Shown here piece by piece: positions 43,802 to 53,645 of a stretch of DNA of 64,000 bases. Made by a program: the position numbers and the translations under genes. Under the pieces are notes generated by a model. It was given only the letters and a program-made list of their open reading frames with translations. It had not been told where the DNA came from and did not search any database. Each line of letters starts with the position of its first letter. Positions within the stretch are counted from its first letter, which is position 1. Source of the stretch: an uncultured beta proteobacterium. Lineage in GTDB: Bacteria > Pseudomonadota > Gammaproteobacteria > Burkholderiales > Burkholderiaceae_C. The stretch is from assembly GCA_903828665.1 (NCBI GenBank), contig CAIKMZ010000078.1, forward strand, positions 56,672 to 120,671. The letters run 5' to 3'.

Positions 43802-46219
43802 TCACGGAACCCAGCGGTCATACAGCCGCACGGCGACCGGCTCGCCCCACAGTTCGATCGTCGCGGGCGTGCCCTCATGCGGCTGGTTGGCGCCGGCGCC
43901 GCGCACATAGCCGAGCGCGACGCAGACACCGGCCTTCGGGCTCCAGCCGACCGACGCGATCTCGCCGACCGATTCGCCGTTCAAGATGATCGCCTCGCCA
44001 CCCCAGGCATAGGCATCGGGTGTCGCAAAGACCAGCGTCACGAGCTTCTTGCGCAGCGGCTGCCCGCGGCTCGCCAGCAGGGCGACCTTGCCGATGAAGT
44101 CGGCGCCCTTGTCGAGCTTGACCGCGTAGGACAGGCCTGCTTCCCACGGCGTTTCATCGGGACCGAGCTCGGCGCCCCAGGCGCGCCGGCCCTGCTCGAT
44201 GCGCAAGGCGTCCAGCGCGTAGTAACCGGCATCACGCAGGCCGAGGTCGGCGCCGGCCTCATGCAGCGCGAGGTAGACGTGGCGTGCCATCTCGACCGGC
44301 ACGTACAGCTCGAAGCCGGGTCCGCCGACGTAGCTCATGCGCGCGGCGCGCACGCAGGCTAGGCCGACCTCGATCGTCTTGGTCCAGGAGAACTTCAGAC
44401 CGTCGGGCGACAGGTCATCCGGACTGACGCGCGCCAGCAGTTCGCGCGCCTTCGGGCCCATGACCGACAGCACGCAATACAGGGCCGAGACGTCGGTCAG
44501 CAGCGCATGTTGCTGCGCGCCGATGTGGCGCGAGATCCAGTCGGAGTCGCGCACGGTTTGCGCCGAGCCGGTGATGATCAGGAAGCTGTCACCCATGCTG
44601 TTGGGCGACTGGCGGATGATGGTCAGGTCGCTCTCAAAGCCGCCGCGCTCATTGAGCAGCGCGGTGTAGACCATCTTGTTGACCGGCACATCGATGTCAT
44701 TGGCGCACAGGCGCTGCAGCACGGCCAGCGCATCGCGCCCCTGCAGCATCAGTTTGGAAAACGAGGTCTGGTCGTACAGCGCAACCGCTTCGCGCGTGGC
44801 GCGCTGCTCGTCGAGCATCCAAGCCAGCCAGCCAGGTTTGCCCAGGCCGTAGTCGGGTCTGGGCTGCTGGTTTTGCCGGAAATAGTTCACGCGTTCCCAA
44901 CCGTTCTTGGCGCCGAACTCGGCACCCTTGGCCGATAACAGGTCATAGAGCGGCGAAGTCCGCAGCGGCCGGGCCGTTTCCAGTTCCTGGCGCGGCCAGC
45001 GCATGGCGTAGTGCAGGCCCAGCGTCTCGCCGGTGCGCACCGACAAGGCCTTGCGGTTGCAGGTGAAGGCGCCAAAGCGCCGGATGTCCACGTCCCACAA
45101 GTCGCTGCCGGGTTCGCCGCCGATGATCCATTCGGCCATCAAGCGGCCCGCGCCGCCGCTGTTGGCGATGCCGGCCGAATTGAAGCCGGCGCAGACAAAG
45201 TAGTTGCGCAGTTCCGGCGCTTCGCCCAGGATGAAGTTGCCGTCGGGCGTGAAGCTTTCGGGGCCGTTGAGCAGCATCTTGATCTCGGCCGTCTCCAGGC
45301 ACGGCGTGCGGTGCAGGGCGTTGGTCATCAGCGGCTCGAACTGCTCCCAGTCCTCATCGAGCAGTTCGAACTGGAAGGTCGAGGGAATCGGGTCCATCTT
45401 CCAGGGCTTGGCCTTGGGCTCAAAGCCGCCCATCACCAGGCCGCCGACCTCTTCCTTGTAGTAGATGTAGCCGTCGGGGTCGCGCATCACCGGCAAATCG
45501 GGCAGCACGCCGTCGATCTTGCCGGTGACGATGTAGAAATGCTCGGCCGAAAACAGCGGCACGTTGACGCCGGCCAGGCGCCCGAACTGGCGCGCCCATT
45601 GGCCGGCGCAGTTGACCAGCACCTCGCAGCGCACGTCGCCCTGCGTCGTGCGCACGCCGACGGCCTTGCCGTGCTCGCTGATGACGTCGGTGACCTCGAT
45701 GCCCTCGGCCACCGTCACGCCGCGATTACGCGCCGCTTTCGCCAGCGACATGGTGAGGTCGGCCGGATTGACCTTGCCGTCGCCGGGCAGCCAGATTGCG
45801 CCCTGCAGATCGTCGGTGCGCATCACCGGGTACAGGGCGCCGGCCTCGGCTGGCGTGATCAGATGGCATTCCACGCCAAAGCTGTTGGCCATGGCGCTCT
45901 GCTTCTTCAGCACCTTCATGCGCTCGGGCGTGCGCGCCACGTTGACGCTGCCGCACTGCTTCCATCCCGTGGCCAGGCCGCTTTCGGCTTCGAGCGAGGC
46001 GTACAGCTCGATGCCGTACTTGCTCATCGTCGTCATGTTGCGGTTCGGGCGCATCTGCCCGACGAGGCCGGCAGCGTGCCAGGTCGTGCCGCTGGTGAGC
46101 TTGCCCTGCTCCAGCAGCAGCACGTCGGTGCGGCCCATCTTGGCCAGGTGGTAGGCGACGGAGCAGCCGACGATGCCGCCGCCGACGATGACGATCTGAG
46201 CTTGACGTGGAAGACTCAT
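43802..46219 (-). CDS. FAD-dependent oxidoreductase (DAO) fused to GcvT/aminomethyltransferase domains (sarcosine/dimethylglycine dehydrogenase-like)
   Basis: IVIVGGGIVGCSVAYHLAKMGRTDVLLLEQ FAD motif; C-terminal GcvT-like half; ATG at 46219 with AAGGAG. Confidence 0.88.
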   Translation of the reverse strand: MSLPRQAQIVIVGGGIVGCSVAYHLAKMGRTDVLLLEQGKLTSGTTWHAAGLVGQMRPNRNMTTMSKYGIELYASLEAESGLATGWKQCGSVNVARTPERMKVLKKQSAMANSFGVECHLITPAEAGALYPVMRTDDLQGAIWLPGDGKVNPADLTMSLAKAARNRGVTVAEGIEVTDVISEHGKAVGVRTTQGDVRCEVLVNCAGQWARQFGRLAGVNVPLFSAEHFYIVTGKIDGVLPDLPVMRDPDGYIYYKEEVGGLVMGGFEPKAKPWKMDPIPSTFQFELLDEDWEQFEPLMTNALHRTPCLETAEIKMLLNGPESFTPDGNFILGEAPELRNYFVCAGFNSAGIANSGGAGRLMAEWIIGGEPGSDLWDVDIRRFGAFTCNRKALSVRTGETLGLHYAMRWPRQELETARPLRTSPLYDLLSAKGAEFGAKNGWERVNYFRQNQQPRPDYGLGKPGWLAWMLDEQRATREAVALYDQTSFSKLMLQGRDALAVLQRLCANDIDVPVNKMVYTALLNERGGFESDLTIIRQSPNSMGDSFLIITGSAQTVRDSDWISRHIGAQQHALLTDVSALYCVLSVMGPKARELLARVSPDDLSPDGLKFSWTKTIEVGLACVRAARMSYVGGPGFELYVPVEMARHVYLALHEAGADLGLRDAGYYALDALRIEQGRRAWGAELGPDETPWEAGLSYAVKLDKGADFIGKVALLASRGQPLRKKLVTLVFATPDAYAWGGEAIILNGESVGEIASVGWSPKAGVCVALGYVRGAGANQPHEGTPATIELWGEPVAVRLYDRWVP

Positions 46220-46250
46220 TGACAACTCCTTGAATGAACGGAACTCGAAT

Positions 46251-47093
46251 TCAACCCAAGCGCAGCGCCATCACGCCGCCAACGATGGTGCAGGCACCGA
46301 TGACCCGCCTCGGGGTGAAACTCTCTTTCAGGAACCAGGCGCCCAGCAGCACGGCGAACAACACGGAGGTCTCGCGCAGCGCCGCCACCGTCGCCACCGG
46401 TGCGCGCGTCATGGCCCACAGGGCGATGCCATAGGAGCCGAGCGAAGCGCAGGCGCCGAGCGTGGCAACCGGCCAGCGATGGCGCGCATAGCGGCCCACC
46501 GCGTGGCCGCGCGTGGCGAACATCAGCAGGGCGAACGGCCAGCCGTCGAGCAGGAACAATGTAGCGACATATTGCAGCGCATTGCCCGAGGCTCGCACGC
46601 CCAGGCCGTCGACGACGGTGTAGATGGCGATGACGACCGCATTGGCCAGCGCGAAGCCAACGGCCTTGGGCACCGTCAGTGCATGGGCGTTGAGCCCGAG
46701 CACCAGCACGCCGCAGCTGATACCCAGCACGCCGGCCCAGGCCAGCGGCGACAGCGTCTCGCCCAGCGTGAAGGTGGCCGACAGGGCCACCAACAGCGGC
46801 GCCACACCGCGCATCAGCGGGTAGGTCAGGCCCAGTTCGCCGTGGCGGTAGGCGCCGGTCAGGGCGAGGTAGTAGCCGATGTGGATCACGACCGAGGCCG
46901 CGATGTAGGGCCACGCCTGCGGCGCGGGCCAGCCCGCTAGCGCCACCAGCGGAATGGCGAGGAAGGAGCCGATCAGGTGGATCACCGCCATGTCGAGGTC
47001 CTTGTCGCTGCTCGATTTGACGAGCGCGTTCCAGCTCGCATGCAGCAGCGCGCCGAACAGCACCGCCCCTACCACCGGCCAACTCAGTGTCAT
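46251..47093 (-). CDS. DMT superfamily (EamA-like) transporter
   Basis: Multi-TM; HASWNALVKSS; ATG at 47093. Confidence 0.82.
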   Translation of the reverse strand: MTLSWPVVGAVLFGALLHASWNALVKSSSDKDLDMAVIHLIGSFLAIPLVALAGWPAPQAWPYIAASVVIHIGYYLALTGAYRHGELGLTYPLMRGVAPLLVALSATFTLGETLSPLAWAGVLGISCGVLVLGLNAHALTVPKAVGFALANAVVIAIYTVVDGLGVRASGNALQYVATLFLLDGWPFALLMFATRGHAVGRYARHRWPVATLGACASLGSYGIALWAMTRAPVATVAALRETSVLFAVLLGAWFLKESFTPRRVIGACTIVGGVMALRLG

Positions 47094-47190
47094 GCGTCGA
47101 CTTCCCCGTGTTCGTTTGCCTGTGTCCGCGCGCACCGGTCTTGGCGCCGCGGACCCGATTGTTTCAGGCATTATCCATGCTCCCGACATC

Positions 47191-47209
47191 TTTGCAAATT
47201 GTTGACAAT
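47191..47209. promoter_or_regulatory. Operator-like site ATTGTTGACAAT with TTTGCAAATTGT, divergent promoter region
   Basis: Palindrome ATTGT-TG-ACAAT 47198-47209; shared 12-mer with the 53.6 kb intergenic region. Confidence 0.55.
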
Positions 47210-47278
47210 GTACAAATTACCGTAGACAATCAATGCGGCTTTGAATTAATGCAGCGCCACCGTCACAGGAGAACAAGC

Positions 47279-48202
47279 ATGACCGAATCAGCCGTTTCCA
47301 GGCTTTCCGCAGTGGGCCGTGTGCCCGAAGACGTCCGCCACGCGGCGGCCCAGCAAAAGAAATTCGACAACGAAAACACCGAGCGCAGCGTCGGCTACGT
47401 GATGCTGGACTGCTCCGGCACGACGATGGACCGCTACGTCGACGCGCCGGCCATCGTGTTCGTCGAGGTGTTCAAGAAGTACGGTCTGGAGATCTCCATG
47501 CCCGAGGCGCGCGAGCCCATGGGCCTGCGCAAGGACCTGCACATCAAGGCGATCACCGAGATCAAGTCGGTGCGCGAGCGCTTCAGCGCCAAGTTCGGCC
47601 GGGCACCGAACCAGTCGGACATCGACGCCATGTTCGCCGACTTCGTGCCGACGCAGCTCGCGCTCTTGCGCGCCGGCAGCTACCACGACCTTCTGCCGGG
47701 CGTGGCCGACGTCGTCAAGGGCCTGCGCCAGCAGGGCATCAAGCTCGGCGTCACCACCGGCTTCACGCGCGACATGCTGGACCTGCTGTTGGCTGGCGCC
47801 GCCGGCCAGGGCTTTGTGCCCGACACCGCCTGCGCCGGCGACGAAGTGGAGATGCCGCGCCCGACGCCCTACATGGTGATCAAGAACCTGGAGCGCATGG
47901 GCGTCTACAACCTGGAAAACGCCATGCGGCGCACGGTCAAGGTCGACGACACGGTATCCGGGGCCGGCGAAGGCGCGCCGCTGTGCTGGCGCGTCGGCGT
48001 CTCGAAGTGGAGCAACTACGTGGCCGACAGTTGGGACGCGGTGCGCAAGATGAGTCCGGCCGAGCTTGCGGCCAGGGAACTGGCGTCGAAGGAAAAACTG
48101 GTGCGCGAGAGCGGCGCCCACTACGTGATCGACGATCTGCGCGATCTGCCGGCCGTCATCGCCGACATCAACCAGCGCCTAGCGGCTGGCGAAAATCCCT
48201 GA
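47279..48202 (+). CDS. Phosphonoacetaldehyde hydrolase-like HAD protein (PhnX family)
   Basis: MLDCSGTTMDRYVDAPAIVFVEVFKKYGLEISMPEAREPMGLRKDLHIKAIT; TTGFTRDML; VDDTVSGAGEG. Confidence 0.8.
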   Translation: MTESAVSRLSAVGRVPEDVRHAAAQQKKFDNENTERSVGYVMLDCSGTTMDRYVDAPAIVFVEVFKKYGLEISMPEAREPMGLRKDLHIKAITEIKSVRERFSAKFGRAPNQSDIDAMFADFVPTQLALLRAGSYHDLLPGVADVVKGLRQQGIKLGVTTGFTRDMLDLLLAGAAGQGFVPDTACAGDEVEMPRPTPYMVIKNLERMGVYNLENAMRRTVKVDDTVSGAGEGAPLCWRVGVSKWSNYVADSWDAVRKMSPAELAARELASKEKLVRESGAHYVIDDLRDLPAVIADINQRLAAGENP

Positions 48203-48215
48203 ACCGGAAGTCGCG

Positions 48216-49712
48216 CTAGGCGGCGGCTTTGGCGCCGGCCTTGCGCTGGCGGGTGGTCTTGACCGAGCGCTTGAACGCGGGGCGGGGCTTGCCGCGCGTC
48301 GACGGCCGGGCCAGCGCTAGGTACTCCTGAAAACTGTCGCGCAGGCACTGTGCGAACACGTCCGGATCGGGGATCTGTTCGGCGCAGGCGGTGAAGGAAA
48401 TGACGATCGATTCGTTGTACCCGGTGACCGAGAACACCAGCCCCATGCCGTCCGAGATCGGCATGATCGCCGACACGTAGGTCAGTTGCGCGCCTTGCAG
48501 GTACATCGGCATGCGCGAGCCGGGCACGTTGGTGATCGCGCAATTGGCCAGCGGCGCCCAGTCGCCCAGTTGTGAGGCCGCCGAGCGCAGCATCCGGCTA
48601 CTGGCCGCGATGGCGACCGAGGGCGCGCTCTCGGCCAGTTCCGTGAGTTCGCGCACACTCAGGGCCTGCGCCATGGTCTTGGTGGACGAAATGGCGGTGT
48701 GGATCGCCCTGAGTCGCTTCACCGGATCTTCCAGATGCGTGCCCAATGCAACGCGGGCCCAGGAGAACTCGGCCCCGGTATCGTGTTCCTTGTCGGAATG
48801 CACGGCGATGGGGGAGGCGGCGACCAGACTCTCCACGGGCAGTTCATCCTGCAGCGCGAGATAGCGTCGCAAACCGCCGGCACACACCGCGAGCACCACG
48901 TCGTTCACGGTCGAGCGCGGCACCAGTTCGCGAATGTCCTTGAAATCGGCCAGCGCAAAGCGTCGCGTGTCAAACACCCGGTGTGCCGAAACCTCGGTAT
49001 TGAAGCGCGTCATCGGAAACGGGTAGGCGCGCCCCGTGAACTCTCCGACGAAGGTGCCCAGGGCCGATTTCAGGGCGGTCCAGCCCGTGCTGAGCGGCTG
49101 GCGCATGCGAAACGGAAACATCGCCAGATTGAGCCCGGCACGCGCCAGCAACTCCGCATTGCCGGGGGGCGGCTCGGGAAACCAGGGCGCTGCCGGCGCC
49201 GGTGCCGGCGAGTCGGGCGAGAGGTCGTGCAGCAGCGCCGTGATTTCATTGCCGTGGGCGATGTCAATGGCCGCGTGGTGCACCTTGAGCAGCACGGCAA
49301 AACTGCCCGCCGGCAGATCGAGAAAGCTGTCCAGCCCCTCGATGACGTACAGCTCCCACAACGGCCGCTGCAGATCCAGCGGGCGGGCGTGGATGCGTGA
49401 GGCCTGGATGCAGAATTGGCGCCAGTCGCCCGGCTTGGGCAGGGCGATGTGGCGCACGTGGTACTCGATATTGAAGTTCTCGTCCTCGATCCAGTAGGGG
49501 TAGTCCAGGTCCAGCGGCACGCGCAGGATGCGCTCGCGGAAATTGGGCAGGCGGTGCAAGCGGCTTTCCAGCTGCGCCAGGATGTGCTTGAAACGCACCA
49601 CACCGCGGGGTGCGGTCGACTGGTCGTAGATGTGCAGCAGGGTGACGTTGGAATTGGCGTGCGCGTTGTCCGAGTAGATGAACGCGGCGTCGTGTTCGCT
49701 GAGCTGTCTCAT
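48216..49712 (-). CDS. Wax ester synthase/diacylglycerol acyltransferase (WS/DGAT) family
   Basis: HHxxxD motif KVHHAAIDI; LPNFRERILRVPLDLDYPYWIEDENFNIEYHVRH. Confidence 0.9.
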   Translation of the reverse strand: MRQLSEHDAAFIYSDNAHANSNVTLLHIYDQSTAPRGVVRFKHILAQLESRLHRLPNFRERILRVPLDLDYPYWIEDENFNIEYHVRHIALPKPGDWRQFCIQASRIHARPLDLQRPLWELYVIEGLDSFLDLPAGSFAVLLKVHHAAIDIAHGNEITALLHDLSPDSPAPAPAAPWFPEPPPGNAELLARAGLNLAMFPFRMRQPLSTGWTALKSALGTFVGEFTGRAYPFPMTRFNTEVSAHRVFDTRRFALADFKDIRELVPRSTVNDVVLAVCAGGLRRYLALQDELPVESLVAASPIAVHSDKEHDTGAEFSWARVALGTHLEDPVKRLRAIHTAISSTKTMAQALSVRELTELAESAPSVAIAASSRMLRSAASQLGDWAPLANCAITNVPGSRMPMYLQGAQLTYVSAIMPISDGMGLVFSVTGYNESIVISFTACAEQIPDPDVFAQCLRDSFQEYLALARPSTRGKPRPAFKRSVKTTRQRKAGAKAAA

Positions 49713-49733
49713 GGTCTTCTTTCTTGGGTCGCT

Positions 49734-50573
49734 TCAAGTCGCGTGCAACTCTGCGCCTGGCGTGTCGCAGATGGTGGCGCGGTACACGCGCCTGAGCAGA
49801 CCCTGAGGGGCAAACGGCTTCCAGTCGCCCTCAGGCTGGGCCAGCCGGTCGGCGACGATGGCCATCACGATGCCATTGAAGCCCAGGCCGACGTGGCTGC
49901 CCGGCACCTGGATGTTTTCGTGCAGCGCCGGGTCGCCGTCAATCGTCGCCTCCTGCGGTGGCACCACCCCGTCGGAGAGCGAGTACAGGCAACTGGTGGG
50001 AATTGGCAGACGACGGTGCTCGCGCATGGCCTTGGCGCGTGGCTGCATCAGGTGGGCCGACGCGCCCAGCCGGTGCGACACGAGACGGTACATGGCCTTG
50101 AGAGCGGGGGGCGACTGGTTGCCCATCATGTCCACGCTCACCGGGCTGCCCAGCGTGATGATGGAGCGCACACAGTCCTGCGTCGTCTCGGCGCCATAAA
50201 AGGAAAACACACCGCCCAGGCTCCAGCCCACGAGGCTGACCTTGCGCCCGGTCGTGTGGTGCAGATAGCGGATCTTCTGCGGCAGGGCGTTGGCGTGCTT
50301 GCCCCGAAAACCCACGTTGCGCCCCAGGCCCCAGGTGTGCACGTCATAGCCTTTGTTCTGCAGAAACAGCTTGAGCGCCAGCAACGTCGATTCACCGGCC
50401 ATGAAGCCGGGCACCAGCACCACGGGGTGCCCGTCACCCTTCGGCGCCTCCATCAGCAGGGGCAGTGAAGCGGGCAGCAGCGCCATTTCCATGAAGAGGC
50501 GCGTCTCCAGCAGGGAGCTCACCAGGCTGGGTGAACCGACGTGGGGATGACGGACAACGGGACGACGCGACAT
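49734..50573 (-). CDS. Alpha/beta-fold hydrolase
   Basis: HPVVLVPGFMAGESTLLALK and nucleophile elbow GWSLGG. Confidence 0.82.
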   Translation of the reverse strand: MSRRPVVRHPHVGSPSLVSSLLETRLFMEMALLPASLPLLMEAPKGDGHPVVLVPGFMAGESTLLALKLFLQNKGYDVHTWGLGRNVGFRGKHANALPQKIRYLHHTTGRKVSLVGWSLGGVFSFYGAETTQDCVRSIITLGSPVSVDMMGNQSPPALKAMYRLVSHRLGASAHLMQPRAKAMREHRRLPIPTSCLYSLSDGVVPPQEATIDGDPALHENIQVPGSHVGLGFNGIVMAIVADRLAQPEGDWKPFAPQGLLRRVYRATICDTPGAELHAT

Positions 50574-50697
50574 GGAACAAACTCCTGCGAGACAGAGGCA
50601 CAGTGCTAACCCATACAGTCTAGAAGGGAATTGTTACCGGAAACTGAGGCCGCTACCTAAAGCAGGCCCCGCCGGGACAGCCCCGCGCTCACCCGGT

Positions 50698-51501
50698 TCA
50701 GTCCGCTTCGTCCTGGTAGAGCACATGCGGAATTTCGGGCCAGGACCAGCTTCGCGTCAGCAGTTCAGGAATCTCTGCCGCCGGCACCGGTTTGCTGAAA
50801 TAGTAGCCCTGCAGCTGGTCACACCCCATGTCCCTGAGCAGCATGGCCTGCCCAAGCCTCTCCACGCCTTCTGCCTTCACCTTCAGGCCCAAGCTCTTGG
50901 TCATCGCCAGAATGGCGTTGACGGTGGCGCAGCTCTTATGGTCATCCGGCAGGCCCAAGATGAAACTCCTGTCGATCTTGATCATGGTCAGCGGCCGGCG
51001 CTTGAGGTAGCTCAGCGACGAATAGCCGGTGCCGAAGTCGTCCATGGCAAGCTGGATGCCCGAGGCCCGCAAAGCCTTCAGGCTGGCAATCGTGCCGGCG
51101 GCGCTTTCAGTGAATTCGATTTCCAGCAGGCCGGCGCTCAGTCCGCTGTGCGCCAGCGCCTTGGCGACGCTGCCCGCCAGATCGGGGTCCCTGAACCGCA
51201 CCGCCGACAGGTTGACGGCAACGCAGATGGCTTGCCCGGCGCCCTGCCAGCGCATGGCATCAGCGCAGGCGGTCGCCATCACCCAGCGACCGATCGGCAG
51301 GATCAGCCCGCACTCCTCGGCCACCGCTATGAAATTCAGCGGTTCGACCAGGCCCTGCCCGGGCCGACTCCATCGCACCAAGGCCTCGACCGCGCGGACC
51401 GATCCGGTGGCAATGTCAAACTGGCGGCAGTGGCAACCGGCTGCACCGGGATCTGCGCGGCTCTGTTCAAGGCGCGCGTCCGACCTCGCCCAGGCATTCA
51501 T
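50698..51501 (-). pseudogene. EAL-domain protein, N-terminally truncated (probable remnant)
   Basis: AVEALVRW, DDFGTGYSSLSYLKR, KIDRSFI and AEGVE motifs; homology starts only at ..QFDIATG, no upstream domain; 5' end overlaps the aminotransferase 3' end. Confidence 0.7.
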
Positions 51502-52870
51502 CGAGAATGTCCAAGGCCTGCCCCATCTGCTCGCGCGTGGTGATGAGCGGAGGGGTGAGCGTCAGCACATTGCCCATGGTGGTCTTGAAGGACAGGCCGC
51601 GCGACAGGGCGGCGTAGAGCACCTGCTCGGCGGCGTCAGCGGCGGGCGTCTTAGCCGTTCGATCACGCACCAGTTCCAGGCCCAGCAGCAGGCCGCGTCC
51701 GCGCACATCGCCGATCAGCGCGTGGCGCTGCTGCATCGCGTGCAGGCGCTCGAGCGCGTAGGCGCCGACGCGCGCTGCGTTCTCGACCAGGCCCTCGCGC
51801 TCGATGACTTCAAGCGTGGCCAGCGCGGCCGCTGCCGTCACCGGGTTCTTCTCGTGCGTGTAATGGCCAAAGGCGTAGTCGCCGGCAAGGTCGAGGTCGG
51901 CGCGCGCGATGCATGCGGCGATCGGCAGGATGCCACCGCCCAACGCCTTGCCCAGCACGACGATGTCGGGCGCGGCGCCATCGTGTTCGGCGGCAAAGAA
52001 GCGCCCGGTCTTGCCCAGGCCGGTCGGGATCTCGTCGAAGATCAAGAGCGTGCCGTGCGCGTGGCAGGCCTCGCGCACCGCCTGCCAGTAGCCGGGCGGC
52101 GGGATGAAGGGCACGGCGCGCGCCGGCTCGGCGATCACGGCGGCGACATCGCCCTCGCGCTCGAGCACGTAGCGAACCATGGCGGCGCAAGCCAGGCGGC
52201 AGGTCGCCAGATCGGGCTGGCCGTTGGCGTCAACCGCATGGCCATAGGGACAGCGGTAACAGCCAAAGGGCGCGACATGCTCGGTGCCGCTGAGCAGCGG
52301 ACCGACAGCGCGCCCATTGCGAAACAGCGACTCGCCGCCGACGCTGGCGGCGCCAAATCCGGCGCCGTGGAACGAATCCCAGAAGCTCAGCGTCTTGAAG
52401 CGCCCGGTGGCCACGCGCGCGAGCTTGATCGCCACTTCGACCGCGTCGGAGCCGCCGGTCGTGAACAGCACCTTGCCGGCATGGCCAGTCAGCGACTGGA
52501 AGCGCGCACCGAGCGCTTCGGCCAGTTCGACGGCCCGCGCGCTGGCAAAACGGCGCGGCGCAAAGCTCAGGGCGTCGAGTTGTTGTTTGATGGCGACAAG
52601 CACATGCGGGTGTGCGTAGCCCACGTGGTGCACATTGTTGCCATGAAAATCCATGTAGCGCCGGCCCACCGTGTCCTCGATCCAGATGCCTTCGGCCTTG
52701 GCGATGGCACTCAAACAAGGCGTGGAGACCGACTGGTGCAAAAAGACGGCGCTGTCGCGTGCCAGCAAGGTGCGCGTGGGGTCATCCAGGTTGTGCGCCT
52801 GCCACTGGCTGCGCCGTGGCGAGCGGTTGACGTCGCCCTCGCTCTGTGATGGCCCGGTCTTTGCGTTCAT
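51467..52870 (-). CDS. Class-III PLP aminotransferase-fold protein; candidate (R)-1-hydroxy-2-aminoethylphosphonate ammonia-lyase (PbfA-like)
   Basis: YMDFHGNNVHHVGYAHPHV, LIFDEIPTGLGKTGRFFA, GKALGGGILPIAA; located between PhnX-like and AEP transporter/PhnW. Confidence 0.7.
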   Translation of the reverse strand: MNAKTGPSQSEGDVNRSPRRSQWQAHNLDDPTRTLLARDSAVFLHQSVSTPCLSAIAKAEGIWIEDTVGRRYMDFHGNNVHHVGYAHPHVLVAIKQQLDALSFAPRRFASARAVELAEALGARFQSLTGHAGKVLFTTGGSDAVEVAIKLARVATGRFKTLSFWDSFHGAGFGAASVGGESLFRNGRAVGPLLSGTEHVAPFGCYRCPYGHAVDANGQPDLATCRLACAAMVRYVLEREGDVAAVIAEPARAVPFIPPPGYWQAVREACHAHGTLLIFDEIPTGLGKTGRFFAAEHDGAAPDIVVLGKALGGGILPIAACIARADLDLAGDYAFGHYTHEKNPVTAAAALATLEVIEREGLVENAARVGAYALERLHAMQQRHALIGDVRGRGLLLGLELVRDRTAKTPAADAAEQVLYAALSRGLSFKTTMGNVLTLTPPLITTREQMGQALDILDECLGEVGRAP

Positions 52871-52888
52871 GCCGGCCTGGCGCCTGGT

Positions 52889-53602
52889 TCAGTTGCCCGC
52901 CGCTGCCGCTGCGGACTGGCTCAGCGCGCGCTGGCGCAGATCGTTCTCGATCGTGCGCTGCTTGCTCTGCATCACGTGGTCGAACATGGCCTGGCCGGCG
53001 GCCTGCGCGTCGCGCGAGGCAATGGCCTTGACGATCTGCTTGTGCTCATTGAGGAAGGTGCGCATCAGCACCACATCGGCCAGATTCTGGCGCCGAAACA
53101 GCGAGAGCTCCTTGATGAGACGGCGGTAGGTATCGGTGAGCTTGCGGTTGCCCACCATCTCGACCATGCGGTCGTGAAACCTGAGGTTGAGCACGTGGTA
53201 CTGGCGCGCGTCCTGCGCCTTCACGGCCTTCTCCATCTCCGCCACCAGCGCCTTGATCTCCTTGATCTGCTCGTCCGTGATGCAGGCCGCCAGCCGCTTG
53301 CCGACCCAGTCGTCCATGGCGGCGCGCAGGTCGAAAATCTCCAGCGCCTCGTCAACCGGGATCGCGCGCACGAAAACGCCGCGGTTCTTCTCGGTGCGAA
53401 CCAGGCCGGCTTCGTCGAGCATGCGAAAGGCCTCGCGCACCGGCCCGCGCGAGACGCCCATCTTTTCCGCCAGCGCCGCCTCGTTGAGCTTCGAGCCCGG
53501 CGCATAGTCGCCCACCAAAATGGCGCGCTCGATTTCCTGTTGCACCACGGTGGTGAGTGAGCTGCTTTGCAGCAAGGCGATGGTGGGGTGGAGCGCGGTC
53601 AT
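52889..53602 (-). CDS. GntR family (FCD) transcriptional regulator
   Basis: IERAILVGDYAPGSKLNEAALAEKMGVSRGPVREAFRMLDEAGLV; ATG at 53602. Confidence 0.9.
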   Translation of the reverse strand: MTALHPTIALLQSSSLTTVVQQEIERAILVGDYAPGSKLNEAALAEKMGVSRGPVREAFRMLDEAGLVRTEKNRGVFVRAIPVDEALEIFDLRAAMDDWVGKRLAACITDEQIKEIKALVAEMEKAVKAQDARQYHVLNLRFHDRMVEMVGNRKLTDTYRRLIKELSLFRRQNLADVVLMRTFLNEHKQIVKAIASRDAQAAGQAMFDHVMQSKQRTIENDLRQRALSQSAAAAAGN

Positions 53603-53626
53603 GTTTTTATTACAGCATAAAAGGCT

Positions 53627-53645
53627 TTTGTTGACAATTTGCAAA
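53627..53645. promoter_or_regulatory. Operator-like site TTTGTTGACAATTTGCAAA in the GntR/ABC divergent promoter
   Basis: ACAATTTGCAAA is the exact reverse complement of TTTGCAAATTGT at 47191; TTTGTTGACAAT near-palindrome. Confidence 0.55.
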
